This document shows, one piece after another, positions 18,282-26,942 of a DNA stretch of 64,000 nt (the first letter of the stretch is position 1; every line of letters begins with the position of its first letter). The translations under genes and the position numbers were made by a program. The notes below the pieces were generated by a model. That model worked only from the letters and a program-made list of their open reading frames with translations. It had not been told where the DNA came from and did not search any database. Location of the stretch: positions 1 to 64,000 of the forward strand of contig JAGDZK010000005.1 in assembly GCA_049115935.1 (NCBI GenBank). The letters run 5' to 3'. The stretch is from Bermanella sp049115935. GTDB lineage: Bacteria; Pseudomonadota; Gammaproteobacteria; Pseudomonadales; Oceanobacteraceae.

Positions 18282-18621
18282 GAGAGTGCCTTATCCTAGG
18301 GTATTCGTTAGTCAACGTTAAAATCATTTCTTTATCTGATAAAACCAATACTACGGTTTCTTTTGAAATAGATTTAACATAAGCATTTTTTAAATAATCA
18401 CCTTCATTTACAATGCGACCATCAATAGTTGCATTCTTAGTTTTACTGTTAATTACAATTTGTAAAAGTTTAAAATCACCTTTCTCTTCAACTGCTTTTA
18501 TTTTTTTATTATTTCTAATTACATTGGAATTATTACCACCATATCCAGGTGGCGCCATAGGGTCATACGCATTAGCTGACAATGACAAAAATAGTATGAG
18601 TATCGTAAGAATAATGTTCAT
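18262..18621 (-). CDS. mshK: MSHA biogenesis protein MshK
   Basis: A 119-residue periplasmic protein, the PilP-like member of the MSHA assembly subcomplex. It has a signal peptide ('IILTILILFLSLSANA', 1-18), then the family-typical 'YDPMAPPGY' and a small beta domain ('FKLLQIVINSKTKNATIDG', 'RIVNEGDYLKN'). It lies between mshJ and mshL as in Vibrio and Shewanella MSHA loci. Family assignment relies on position and the 'DP.rPP' type motif, so it is good but not certain. Confidence 0.82.
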   Translation of the reverse strand: MNIILTILILFLSLSANAYDPMAPPGYGGNNSNVIRNNKKIKAVEEKGDFKLLQIVINSKTKNATIDGRIVNEGDYLKNAYVKSISKETVVLVLSDKEMILTLTNEYPRIRHSHEAYGM

Positions 18622-18630
18622 TTCAACCTC

Positions 18631-19287
18631 TTATAATCCAATCAAACGATCACTATTACTTAGTGTATGAACCTTCATTGTTAGGACTCCTACAGGATAT
18701 TCAATAATTGTAAAATCCATTTCATCCCAATATATTTTCCACTCTTGCCCTTCTAGTTTTTTCACATAACCAATACTATCTAAGTATTTAGAATTCATAT
18801 TCATTACTAGTTCGTGTTTAAACAAAAAGCTAGCTGACTCGCCATCCAGTAAGATAGGCTCTGCCGGATTGTTATTCATATTATTAATAATCATTTTTTT
18901 GGTGGATAGTATTTCACCGAATGCATCACTTATTCTCTCCGGCGTCATCAAATCTGAAGTTAAACTACCAATTTCACCAACCTGACCAACAAGTTCTTTC
19001 TCTAAATTAATAATCTTGTTAATATAAGGATAATTAATATCAATTCCGGATAATCGTTTTAATTCGTTTATTTCCTTCTTAATAAGAACAGTATTATTTT
19101 CTAACTCAAGTGCTACCCTATAATCATCAAGTGATGATTTATACAAAGGGTGCCATACAAAATATATAAATACTGAAATCACTAACAAATTGGATACTAA
19201 AAAAACCAATCTACGCTCTCTTTCACTGAGAGCATCAATTTTTATGCCTAGAATATCCATACCAAATTTATTTAAGAACCATTTCAT
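18631..19287 (-). CDS. mshJ: MSHA biogenesis protein MshJ
   Basis: A 218-residue PilO/GspM-like inner membrane protein. A short cytoplasmic part contains 'ERERRLVFLVSNLLVISVFI', opening one membrane segment (about 28-46). A periplasmic coiled coil ('ALELENNTVLIKKEINELKR') and a small ferredoxin-like domain follow. It aligns the inner membrane complex with the secretin. It overlaps the preceding gene (mshI2) by 20 bases and ends 9 bases before mshK. Confidence 0.83.
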   Translation of the reverse strand: MKWFLNKFGMDILGIKIDALSERERRLVFLVSNLLVISVFIYFVWHPLYKSSLDDYRVALELENNTVLIKKEINELKRLSGIDINYPYINKIINLEKELVGQVGEIGSLTSDLMTPERISDAFGEILSTKKMIINNMNNNPAEPILLDGESASFLFKHELVMNMNSKYLDSIGYVKKLEGQEWKIYWDEMDFTIIEYPVGVLTMKVHTLSNSDRLIGL

Positions 19288-19888
19288 CTCTATCCAGCCC
19301 TTCTTTTAAAGTTGATATTTCAAAATTCAATATCTTATCCTCTCTATTTATATTAAAAATCTTAAACTCCATTTCGTGAAATACATTAAGATTTTTTAAT
19401 TTAAACAAAAAGTTAGATAAATTTTCTGATTTAAATGTTTTACCTTTAAATGATATAGACTTACCAGCATCTTTAATCGATACATTGGTCAACCATAAAT
19501 CTTTTTGCTTAACCTGAGTAAAAGCTTTCATGTATACTGAAAATTCTTGATTTTCAATATCCAAACTCCTTGACCTTAGATATTTCACTATTTCTTTATT
19601 TCTATTTTTCTCTACTTCTAAATCCTTTATTTTAATAATTAACTTTTGGTCAACCTCTGGCTTTGGATATTCTTTTTTTACTCGTATTAGGGACTGAGTA
19701 ATTTGATGCGCTTCAATTTCTTTTTCATCTTGGAATTTAGATACAAACATATTAGTAAGATATAAAAAAAACGAAAAAGAAATTGATATGCATGATACGT
19801 ATATCAAAAATCTAGACATAAAGGCGAACGAGAATTTCGGCTCTACATACTTTAGCTCTTCTACATATAGGTTTATTTGTTGTATCAT
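19268..19888 (-). CDS. MSHA biogenesis protein MshI2 (PilN-like)
   Basis: A 206-residue PilN-like protein. The N-terminal 'MIQQINLYVEELKYVEPKF' resembles the conserved 'INLL/INLY' peptide that contacts the PilM-like partner. One membrane segment ('FLIYVSCISISFSFFLYL', about 27-44) and a periplasmic coiled coil follow ('DQKLIIKIKDLEVEKNRNKE'). In MSHA loci this role is played by MshI2. The start codon overlaps the mshI stop by 4 bases. The DNA is very AT-rich. The gene name mshI2 fits by position. Confidence 0.8.
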   Translation of the reverse strand: MIQQINLYVEELKYVEPKFSFAFMSRFLIYVSCISISFSFFLYLTNMFVSKFQDEKEIEAHQITQSLIRVKKEYPKPEVDQKLIIKIKDLEVEKNRNKEIVKYLRSRSLDIENQEFSVYMKAFTQVKQKDLWLTNVSIKDAGKSISFKGKTFKSENLSNFLFKLKNLNVFHEMEFKIFNINREDKILNFEISTLKEGLDRDEMVLK

Positions 19889-20847
19889 TGATTCCGCCTC
19901 AATACAGATCCAATAGAAGTGATACTATGAAATGTATGACTACTATTAATTTTTTCTTGTATTGGTCTTACGTTTTTCATATTAAACTCTTCAACATTAA
20001 TACCTATTCCCTGACTTAGATTTTGAATAAAATTTTCTTGAATATTATCTACTGGCAAAATAATAATTTTACTAACTGTGCCCTTACCTACTTGGCTCTC
20101 AAAGTAATCAAGAGAACGCTGTAGATCTAAAACTAAGCGATCAAAAACGTCAGAATTATCAAGTGTGATTTCCTCTTCGATTTTTAAAAACTGGCTAAAT
20201 CCGATGTCAATATTTCTTGCAAAACAAAGCTCTTCATGGCTATAAATAATGACTTCGCTATCGTTTTCATTTAATTTTAATATTGCAGTTGTTCCCTCTT
20301 CGCTATCAGGGAAATATAAAAGTATATTTCGTAACACCAATTCAGGAATATCTATAACAGATGGAACAAGACCTATCTGCCTCATGAATTCAAGTTTACT
20401 ACTGATTTTTTCCTTTGATGACACAACGGCATAAAGCATATCTGAGCGCCCGCGATAGGCATCATCAGGTAAATTAAATACGTCAAGGATGGTTTCTTGT
20501 GACGGGTATTGAACCAGGTCTTTTATTTTCCATTTAACCGCTTCCCGCATTTCTTCTTCCTGAACCTGCGGCTTTTCGATTAACTCTAACTGGTATTCAT
20601 CATCATTTAGTACAAAATGACCTTTGGCATTTTTTAATTTATTTCTTTGAATCCAGCCCTTTGCATAGCTTTCGTATTCACTTGGGGGGAGCGGTGCAAA
20701 GTCAATTAGTGAAACTTGATATTCGCCTTGTTTGATTACGCCGTAACTCAAACTAATGCCGGCATCACACATACTTATGCCAACACATCCTGGGGCTGTG
20801 TCTTTATTGCGTTTAAACCAAGAGCGAACATTGTTTGATAGTGCCAA
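19885..20847 (-). CDS. mshI: MSHA biogenesis protein MshI (PilM-like)
   Basis: A 320-residue cytoplasmic PilM/GspL-like protein of the actin/Hsp70-like ATPase fold, the first gene of the msh operon. Visible features are 'GCVGISMCDAGISLSYGV' near the N-terminus and 'MREAVKWKIKDLVQYP', typical of PilM/MshI. A later segment reads 'LRNILLYFPDSEEGTTAILK'. It would dock with the N-terminal peptide of the PilN-like protein encoded next. The upstream gap (20848-21151) should contain the operon promoter, although I could not identify its boxes. Confidence 0.87.
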   Translation of the reverse strand: MALSNNVRSWFKRNKDTAPGCVGISMCDAGISLSYGVIKQGEYQVSLIDFAPLPPSEYESYAKGWIQRNKLKNAKGHFVLNDDEYQLELIEKPQVQEEEMREAVKWKIKDLVQYPSQETILDVFNLPDDAYRGRSDMLYAVVSSKEKISSKLEFMRQIGLVPSVIDIPELVLRNILLYFPDSEEGTTAILKLNENDSEVIIYSHEELCFARNIDIGFSQFLKIEEEITLDNSDVFDRLVLDLQRSLDYFESQVGKGTVSKIIILPVDNIQENFIQNLSQGIGINVEEFNMKNVRPIQEKINSSHTFHSITSIGSVLRRNQ

Positions 20848-21151
20848 TACCAGATCTCCCTATCAGTACTTAGACGAGGTGTCTACTCAAACTTTAGACC
20901 ACATGCGCAATTGTTCGATGATTTATAGCCCTTATAAAAATTTATTATTTAACGGTTTTCCAACCTATCTTTTATGTATTTAAAATTGAATCTGCTTCTG
21001 AGCCTGCGCTAAACCCTCAGTACAAAGTCTGTTTTTTATAAAGATTGCTATACATGGTTTTAAAGCATCTACTCTTGTATAACCCGAACCTGTTACCCCA
21101 TGCTTGATTACGTTAAACTTATGACTTAATTCCTACCCTGTATCGAACCCT
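20848..21151. other. Intergenic region between divergent mshI and trmL
   Basis: About 300 bases separate two divergent genes, so promoters for the msh operon and for trmL must lie here. I see no hairpin terminator, repeat or small gene with a ribosome binding site, and no sigma-54 type GG/GC pair that I would defend. Confidence 0.6.
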
Positions 21152-21616
21152 ATGCTGCACGTTGTATTATTTGAGCCCGAAATCCCGCCGAACACCGGCA
21201 ACATTATTCGCCTGTGCGCCAATACGGGTTTTCAGCTTCATTTAATTGAGCCATTAGGGTTTGAATTAGACGAAAAGCGCGTACGCAGAGCTGGGCTTGA
21301 TTACCATGAGTTTGCCAAGGTGAAAATTCATAAAGACTGGCAAGCATTTGTCGATGCGGTACAACCGGCCAATTGCTATGCCATCACCACTAAAGGTCAA
21401 CGCTGGCATACTGATGTGTCGTTTAACGAAGGGGATGCTATTGTCATGGGACCGGAAACCCGTGGCTTACCTGATGCCATGCTCGACACCTTATCCCAAG
21501 ATGAGAAAATCCGTATCCCCATGGTGCCAGATAGCCGCAGCTTGAATTTATCCAATGCCACTGCAGTGATGGTATATGAAGCTTGGCGACAACTGGATTT
21601 TACCGGCGCCAAATAA
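21152..21616 (+). CDS. trmL: tRNA (cytidine(34)-2'-O)-methyltransferase TrmL
   Basis: A 154-residue SPOUT-family methyltransferase that 2'-O-methylates the wobble base of tRNA-Leu isoacceptors using S-adenosylmethionine. Family motifs are 'LFEPEIPPNTGNIIRLCANT', 'MGPETRGLPD' and the C-terminal 'RSLNLSNATAVMVYEAWRQ', which forms the knotted SAM site. Its length is standard. It is convergent with secB and shares a bidirectional terminator with it. Confidence 0.96.
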   Translation: MLHVVLFEPEIPPNTGNIIRLCANTGFQLHLIEPLGFELDEKRVRRAGLDYHEFAKVKIHKDWQAFVDAVQPANCYAITTKGQRWHTDVSFNEGDAIVMGPETRGLPDAMLDTLSQDEKIRIPMVPDSRSLNLSNATAVMVYEAWRQLDFTGAK

Positions 21617-21640
21617 GGGTCAATAAATAGCAGATATAAA

Positions 21641-21675
21641 AAAACCGAGAACCCTAGGGTATCTCGGTTTTTTTT
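21641..21675. terminator. Bidirectional terminator between trmL and secB
   Basis: Stem AAACCGAGA / TCTCGGTTT (21642-21650 with 21662-21670) around the sequence ACCCTAGGGT, which can pair with itself. It has an A-run before and a T-run after the stem. It serves both convergent genes. Confidence 0.9.
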
Positions 21676-21688
21676 CGCCATTCAATAA

Positions 21689-22171
21689 TTAATGAGTGGC
21701 TTCAGCTTTTGCTTCTTGTTGCGCTTTAGCTTGTTGAACACCTTGTGCGTATACCGCATCAAAGTTAACAGGTGCCAGCATCAATGCAGGGAAGCTGCCT
21801 TTAATGACAAGGGAGTCAATGGCTTCACGTGCGTATGGGAACAACAAGTTAGGGCAAAAAGAACCCAGTGTCTGATGTAAAGCACCGCCTTCGAGACCTT
21901 CAATTTTGAAGATGCCACCTTGTTGTACTTCCGCAAGGAACGCTGTTTTATCTTCATTTTTAGCGGTTACGGTTAGTGTTAGAACCACTTCGTAAACATC
22001 ATCCGCCAGCTTGTTGCTGCGGGTGTTCAAATCCATATTGATTTGAGGCTTCCACTGGCCACGGAAAACGTCCGGTGCGTTAGGGCTCTCAAAAGAGACA
22101 TCTTTTACAAAAATACGTTGAACGCCAAACTGGCCTTTTTGCTGATCTGTTTGTGCTGCTTGATCTGTCAT
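21689..22171 (-). CDS. secB: Protein-export chaperone SecB
   Basis: A 160-residue cytoplasmic export chaperone that keeps preproteins unfolded for SecA. Typical sequence: 'QFGVQRIFVKDVSFESPNAP' near the N-terminus, 'VLTLTVTAKNEDKTAFL', 'QQGGIFKIEGL', and the C-terminal region 'CPNLLFPYAREAIDSLV' with 'LMLAPVNFDAVYAQ'. Length is normal. It is 17 bases downstream of the rhodanese gene. In many relatives grxC sits between these two; here it does not. Confidence 0.97.
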   Translation of the reverse strand: MTDQAAQTDQQKGQFGVQRIFVKDVSFESPNAPDVFRGQWKPQINMDLNTRSNKLADDVYEVVLTLTVTAKNEDKTAFLAEVQQGGIFKIEGLEGGALHQTLGSFCPNLLFPYAREAIDSLVIKGSFPALMLAPVNFDAVYAQGVQQAKAQQEAKAEATH

Positions 22172-22188
22172 GACTACTTCTCTAGTTA

Positions 22189-22605
22189 TTATTTTTTGAC
22201 CAATGGTAGATTGTTATTGGTCCATTCCATAATGCCGCCACCTAGGCGATATACTTGTTCAAAGCCTTTATCTTTAAGGGCTTTACTCGCTGCAGAGGCG
22301 GTTTGGCCTGTTTTGCATACTACTATGATGGGGACAGATTTATGCTTTTCTAGCTCTTCAATGCGATTAGTTACTTGAGAATTAGGAATATTGATCGAAT
22401 CCACCACGTGACCCGCTTTAAAATCGGCCTTTTCACGGATATCCAAAACCAGCGCATTGCTTTGGTTAATAAGACGTGTTGCTTCATGGGTGCTGACTTT
22501 AGGGCCTGCTTTATGACTGCTATCCCACGCTAATAATGCAAAAAGCGCTAACAGAGCAGTGACCAACATCCAATTATTTACTGTAAATTCTAGAAACTGT
22601 TCCAT
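22189..22605 (-). CDS. Membrane-anchored rhodanese-like protein (YibN type)
   Basis: A 138-residue protein with one N-terminal membrane segment (about 12-27, 'WMLVTALLALFALLAWD') and a single rhodanese domain. The active-site loop is 'VVCKTGQTAS' with Cys97, so sulfurtransferase chemistry is possible. 'LVLDIREKADFKAGHV' is the usual rhodanese signature. The start at 22605 is chosen because GAGGTGG sits just upstream; a longer frame to 22650 lacks support. The gene order rhodanese-secB next to gpmI matches yibN in E. coli and Pseudomonas. Physiological substrate unknown. Confidence 0.9.
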   Translation of the reverse strand: MEQFLEFTVNNWMLVTALLALFALLAWDSSHKAGPKVSTHEATRLINQSNALVLDIREKADFKAGHVVDSINIPNSQVTNRIEELEKHKSVPIIVVCKTGQTASAASKALKDKGFEQVYRLGGGIMEWTNNNLPLVKK

Positions 22606-22761
22606 ATACCACCTCAAATTCTTTGGTGCGCAGTATACCTCAATTTTCAAGCATCAAAAGCGCAATCCGCCTTCTCAGTCTTCCACTCGCATCGCCAATG
22701 GCATGATGACCCACAAACATGTAAAATCTGGCGCATAATCAACCAAATTTTATAGGGTCAT

Positions 22762-24312
22762 ATGTCCACTTTGCCCAAACCTGTTGCACTTATTATTCTT
22801 GATGGCTTTGGCGAGCGTGAAGACGCTAATGATAACGCCATCAGCGCCGCGAACACCCCAACTTGGGATAAACTCAAAACCAACTTCCCGCGCACTTTGA
22901 TTAGCACTTCTGGTGAAGCCGTTGGCTTACCGGATGGCCAAATGGGTAACTCCGAAGTGGGTCACATGAACCTAGGCGCTGGTCGCATTGTTTATCAGAA
23001 CTTCACCCGAATTAACAAAAGCATCAAAGATGGCGACTTTTTCGAGAATACCGCCATTGTTAATGCCATGGATGCCGCGATCAAAAAAGGCAAAGCGGTA
23101 CACCTACTTGGCTTATTAAGCCCAGGTGGCGTTCATAGCCACTCAGATCATATTAAAGCGCTGGCCTCTATGGCCGCAAAACGGGGTGCCAAAGCCATTT
23201 ATGTGCACGGTATTTTGGACGGTCGCGATGTGGCACCACAAAGTGCTCAGCCATTTATCGAAGACATTGAAGCCCATATGGCATCATTAGGATTAGGTGA
23301 AAACGCTAAGCTGGCTACTCTTGTTGGTCGTTATTACGCTATGGACCGCGACAATCGTTGGGAACGCGTGCAAAAAGCCTACGACATGTACACCCAAGGC
23401 ACCGCTAAATATCAAGCGGCCAATGGTGTTGAAGGGCTATTAGCATCTTACGAGCGCGACATTCATGACGAGTTCATCGATGACACCATCTTAGGTACAC
23501 CGGTAAAAGTTGAAGATGGCGACAGCGTTATCTTTGCGAACTTCCGTCCTGACCGTGCCCGTGAAATCACCCGCGCATTTGTCGATACCGAATTCGACGG
23601 TTTTGCCCGTAACGCGCATCCACAATTAAGCGATTTTGTGATGATGACGGAATACGCCGCCACCATTAAAACCAGCTGTGCATTTCCTCCAAGTCCTATG
23701 ACCAATGACCTTGGTGAATACGTAAGTAACTTGGGCAAAACTCAATTGCGCATCGCTGAAACTGAAAAGTACGCCCATGTCACCTTCTTCTTTAGCGGCG
23801 GCCGTGAAGAGCTTTACCCAGGTGAAGAGCGCATCTTAATCAATAGCCCAGATGTGGCTACCTACGATTTAAAACCAGAAATGAGCGCACCAGAGGTGAC
23901 CGACAAACTGGTGGAAGCCATTGAAAATCAAACATACGACCTGATCGTATGTAACTTTGCTAATGGTGACATGGTTGGCCATACCGGCGTATTTGATGCC
24001 GCAGTTAAAGCCGTTGAAGCGCTGGATGTCTGTTTAAAACGTGTTACCGATGCCATTTTAAAAGTGGGTGGTGAGTGCTTAATCACAGCGGATCACGGTA
24101 ACTGCGAACAGATGCTAGACCCCAATGGCGGCCCAATGACTCAACACACCACAGGGCCTGTAAACCTTGTACATGTGAGCCCGCAAGGTAAAGCCGCGGC
24201 CCTTAAGAGTGGCGGTTCTCTGTGCGATATTGCACCCACTTTATTAACCATGATGGGCCAGTCGCAACCAACTGAAATGACCGGCCAATCGTTATTAGAG
24301 AAGCGTTCGTAA
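22762..24312 (+). CDS. gpmI: 2,3-bisphosphoglycerate-independent phosphoglycerate mutase
   Basis: A 516-residue manganese-dependent enzyme that interconverts 3- and 2-phosphoglycerate in glycolysis and gluconeogenesis. It belongs to the alkaline phosphatase superfamily. The metal site 'LIILDGFGER' and the catalytic serine at 64 in 'GNSEVGHMN' are present, as are 'HGILDGRDVAPQS', 'NFRPDRAREI' and 'ADHGNCEQM'. Length is standard. Its TAA stop overlaps the ATG of the envC-like gene by one base, as in E. coli, where gpmI is also followed by envC. Confidence 0.97.
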   Translation: MSTLPKPVALIILDGFGEREDANDNAISAANTPTWDKLKTNFPRTLISTSGEAVGLPDGQMGNSEVGHMNLGAGRIVYQNFTRINKSIKDGDFFENTAIVNAMDAAIKKGKAVHLLGLLSPGGVHSHSDHIKALASMAAKRGAKAIYVHGILDGRDVAPQSAQPFIEDIEAHMASLGLGENAKLATLVGRYYAMDRDNRWERVQKAYDMYTQGTAKYQAANGVEGLLASYERDIHDEFIDDTILGTPVKVEDGDSVIFANFRPDRAREITRAFVDTEFDGFARNAHPQLSDFVMMTEYAATIKTSCAFPPSPMTNDLGEYVSNLGKTQLRIAETEKYAHVTFFFSGGREELYPGEERILINSPDVATYDLKPEMSAPEVTDKLVEAIENQTYDLIVCNFANGDMVGHTGVFDAAVKAVEALDVCLKRVTDAILKVGGECLITADHGNCEQMLDPNGGPMTQHTTGPVNLVHVSPQGKAAALKSGGSLCDIAPTLLTMMGQSQPTEMTGQSLLEKRS

Positions 24313-25466
24313 TGCGCTTACTCGCAAGCTTAATCCTGCTTGTTGTGATGCCTTTTACCTCTGCCACACTCAGTGTGGCAGAGGGTGCTGACAGCAAACA
24401 GCTAAGCGAACGTCACTTAAAAAAATTAAGAGACGATATTAATGAACTGCAAGTCTTTCTAAAAAAAGCACAAGATGACCACAAGGGTTTAGTCACATCA
24501 TTACGCAAAAGCGATGAAGAGGTGGCTAAAATGAGCAAGCAAGTGGAGTCTTTAAGGAAAGCGTTGCAGGAGGAACGAGATCGCCTAAAAAAGCTCAAAG
24601 CCGAACAGGCCTCGCTGAATAAATCCCAGCACAAACAACAGCGCGTTCTTAATGACATCATCTTGGCCAGCTACAAGCTTGGCCAAGAACCTCAACTTAA
24701 AATGCTGCTAAACCAACAAGACCCAGCCCAAGTTTCACGAAACCTTAGTTACTTACAATATTTTAATAAAGCCCACCAAGGTGAGATCGAACAATACCGC
24801 AGTACGCTGAATGAATTGAGCCAAGTACAAAGCCAGATCGAAACACGTGAGGCCAACCTACAAACTAACTTAAGTGAATTAAAAAGCAGTTACGCACAAC
24901 TCAAGCAGACGCAAAAACAACAACAACAGCACGCTAATGCATTGGATAAAAAAATTCGTGGCAGCGGCCAACAACTTTCTCGCTTACAACAAGATCGTCA
25001 AAACCTGATGGAAGTACTGGGTAAGGTAGAAGAAGTCTTTTTGCCATTTGAGCGCAATAAAGAAAGTCGCCCGTTTAAACAACTAAAGGGCAAGCTACCC
25101 AGTCCCATTAATAGCCGTGCTCAGAAGTTATTTGGTCAATGGCAGCCTAATGGTAAACAAAGATGGCAAGGCTGGGTCTATCCAGAGCAAACCGGTTCAC
25201 AAGTGCATGCTGTGCACCATGGTCGCGTCGTGTTCAGTGATTGGCTACGCGGTTTTGGTTTATTAACCATTGTGGATCATGGCCAAGGTTACATGACATT
25301 ATATGCCCGCAACCAAGCCTTGCTTAAAAGCGTGGGTGACTGGGTTGAAACCGGCGAAGTAATCGCCAATGTAGGGCGCAGTGGTGGATTTGAAGACACT
25401 GGCCTGTACTTTGAGATACGCCATAAAGGTAATCCACAAAACCCAAAACGCTGGTTAAAAGGCTAA
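24312..25466 (+). CDS. envC: Murein hydrolase activator EnvC-like protein
   Basis: A 384-residue periplasmic protein with a signal peptide (1-18), a long coiled coil (about 30-245, rich in Gln, Lys and Glu) and a C-terminal LytM/M23 domain (about 280-384). The LytM domain looks degenerate: 'HHGRVVFSDWLRGFGLLTIVDHG' (quoted in part) and 'LYFEIRHKG' are present but the full zinc ligand set is not obvious. That fits EnvC, which activates cell-division amidases rather than cutting murein. It lies between gpmI and the S41 protease, the common order. Confidence 0.9.
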   Translation: MRLLASLILLVVMPFTSATLSVAEGADSKQLSERHLKKLRDDINELQVFLKKAQDDHKGLVTSLRKSDEEVAKMSKQVESLRKALQEERDRLKKLKAEQASLNKSQHKQQRVLNDIILASYKLGQEPQLKMLLNQQDPAQVSRNLSYLQYFNKAHQGEIEQYRSTLNELSQVQSQIETREANLQTNLSELKSSYAQLKQTQKQQQQHANALDKKIRGSGQQLSRLQQDRQNLMEVLGKVEEVFLPFERNKESRPFKQLKGKLPSPINSRAQKLFGQWQPNGKQRWQGWVYPEQTGSQVHAVHHGRVVFSDWLRGFGLLTIVDHGQGYMTLYARNQALLKSVGDWVETGEVIANVGRSGGFEDTGLYFEIRHKGNPQNPKRWLKG

Positions 25467-25592
25467 TACTCCTGTCTTAGATGACATATATCGACAGCTT
25501 TATTATCAATTAGCCCCAATTGCATGCACCTGACTTCAAATTTCATAACAATCTGTTATAACTTATAAAGCTTATATAAATTGAGATTCTCT

Positions 25593-26942
25593 ATGTTACG
25601 CCCATTGTTCTTCACCTTGTTAGCCGTGCTGACATTTTCAGTACATGCTCAAGACATTATCGAAGGTGAAGCCAAAGTCGCCCCCTCTCGCTTACCCCTT
25701 GAAGAGTTACGCGCCTTCGCCGAAATCTTCGAACGCATTCGCACCAGTTATGTAGAAACCGTGGATGACAAAACTCTATTGGAAAACGCCATTCACGGCA
25801 TGTTAACGGGGTTAGATCCCCATTCGTCTTATTTAGGCGAAGAAGACTTTGAAGATTTACGTGCCAATACCAGTGGTAAATTTGGCGGGCTAGGTATTGA
25901 AGTGGGTATGGAAGACGGCTTTATTAAAGTGGTCAGTCCAATCGATGATACACCGGCTCAGCAAGCTGGGATTTTGGCCGGCGATCTCATTATCAAATTA
26001 GATGAAACACCCGTTAAAGGCTTAGGCCTAAACGAAGCCGTTGAAAAAATGCGCGGCGAGCCAGGTACTCCAATTGTATTAACCATTTTGCGTGAAGGTG
26101 AAAATCAGCCCTTAGAAATCACCATTAAGCGTGCTGAAATTAAAATCACCAGTGTGAAACACAAACTACTCGACGAGCAATATGGTTATATCCGCATCAC
26201 CCAATTCCAAGAAAATACAGGTGCCGACATCAATAATGCCCTGCAAATACTCACAGAAAAAAGTGATCAACCACTAAAACCTTTAAGTGGGGTTATTCTT
26301 GATTTACGTAACAATCCAGGTGGTGTGTTAGATGCCGCAGTAGCCGTGAGCGATGCATTTTTAGAGAGCGGATTAATCGTGTATACCAAAGGTCGTATTG
26401 CCAATGCAGATGTACGCTACGAGGCGACCATTGATACACCGGCCCCTGAATTACCATTGGTGGTATTAATTAACGGCGGCAGCGCATCAGCCTCTGAAAT
26501 TGTGGCAGGCGCCCTTCAAGATCACGGACGCGCGGTGATCATGGGCACACAAAGTTTTGGTAAAGGCTCTGTGCAAACCGTATTACCACTGAACGGCGAA
26601 CATGCTTTAAAACTCACAACCGCCCGTTACTACACGCCAAATGGTCGTTCGATTCAAGCCCAAGGCATTACCCCTGACATCGAAGTACATCAAGGTAAAT
26701 TTACCCCAGAAAATGAGTCTCGCTATTACAAAGAAGCAGATTTAACGGGGCACCTTGAAAACCCAGATGAACAACAAGCCAAAGCAGTTGAAGATGACGA
26801 AGATGAAACCAAAAAACTCATCGCCAAAGACTATCAACTGAACCAAGCACTTACTATGCTTAAAGGTATGCGCTTATTAGGTAGTAAACTCAATCGTGGC
26901 TCTGATGATCAAGCACCTGCTGTACCTGCTATTACTGACTAG
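25593..26942 (+). CDS. Carboxy-terminal processing protease, S41 family
   Basis: A roughly 449-residue periplasmic serine protease of the CtpA/Prc type. It has a signal peptide ('LFFTLLAVLTFSVHAQ'), an N-terminal domain with 'GMLTGLDPHSSYL', and a PDZ domain (about 90-170, 'GGLGIEVGMEDGFIKVV'). The S41 core has the nucleophile region 'NGGSASASEIVAGAL' and the catalytic lysine in 'QSFGKGSVQT'. An Asp/Glu/Lys-rich tail follows. The ATG at 25593 is preferred; a TTG at 25581 would add four residues. The 3' end overlaps the next gene. Confidence 0.92.
   Translation: MLRPLFFTLLAVLTFSVHAQDIIEGEAKVAPSRLPLEELRAFAEIFERIRTSYVETVDDKTLLENAIHGMLTGLDPHSSYLGEEDFEDLRANTSGKFGGLGIEVGMEDGFIKVVSPIDDTPAQQAGILAGDLIIKLDETPVKGLGLNEAVEKMRGEPGTPIVLTILREGENQPLEITIKRAEIKITSVKHKLLDEQYGYIRITQFQENTGADINNALQILTEKSDQPLKPLSGVILDLRNNPGGVLDAAVAVSDAFLESGLIVYTKGRIANADVRYEATIDTPAPELPLVVLINGGSASASEIVAGALQDHGRAVIMGTQSFGKGSVQTVLPLNGEHALKLTTARYYTPNGRSIQAQGITPDIEVHQGKFTPENESRYYKEADLTGHLENPDEQQAKAVEDDEDETKKLIAKDYQLNQALTMLKGMRLLGSKLNRGSDDQAPAVPAITD

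Noticed and set aside
20756..20983. A plus-strand ORF of 75 residues over the start of mshI.
   Set aside because: It overlaps mshI antisense and lacks a ribosome binding site or protein-like composition.
25581..25592. The TTG codon as the start of the S41 protease.
   Set aside because: An ATG follows four codons later and gives a clean signal peptide.
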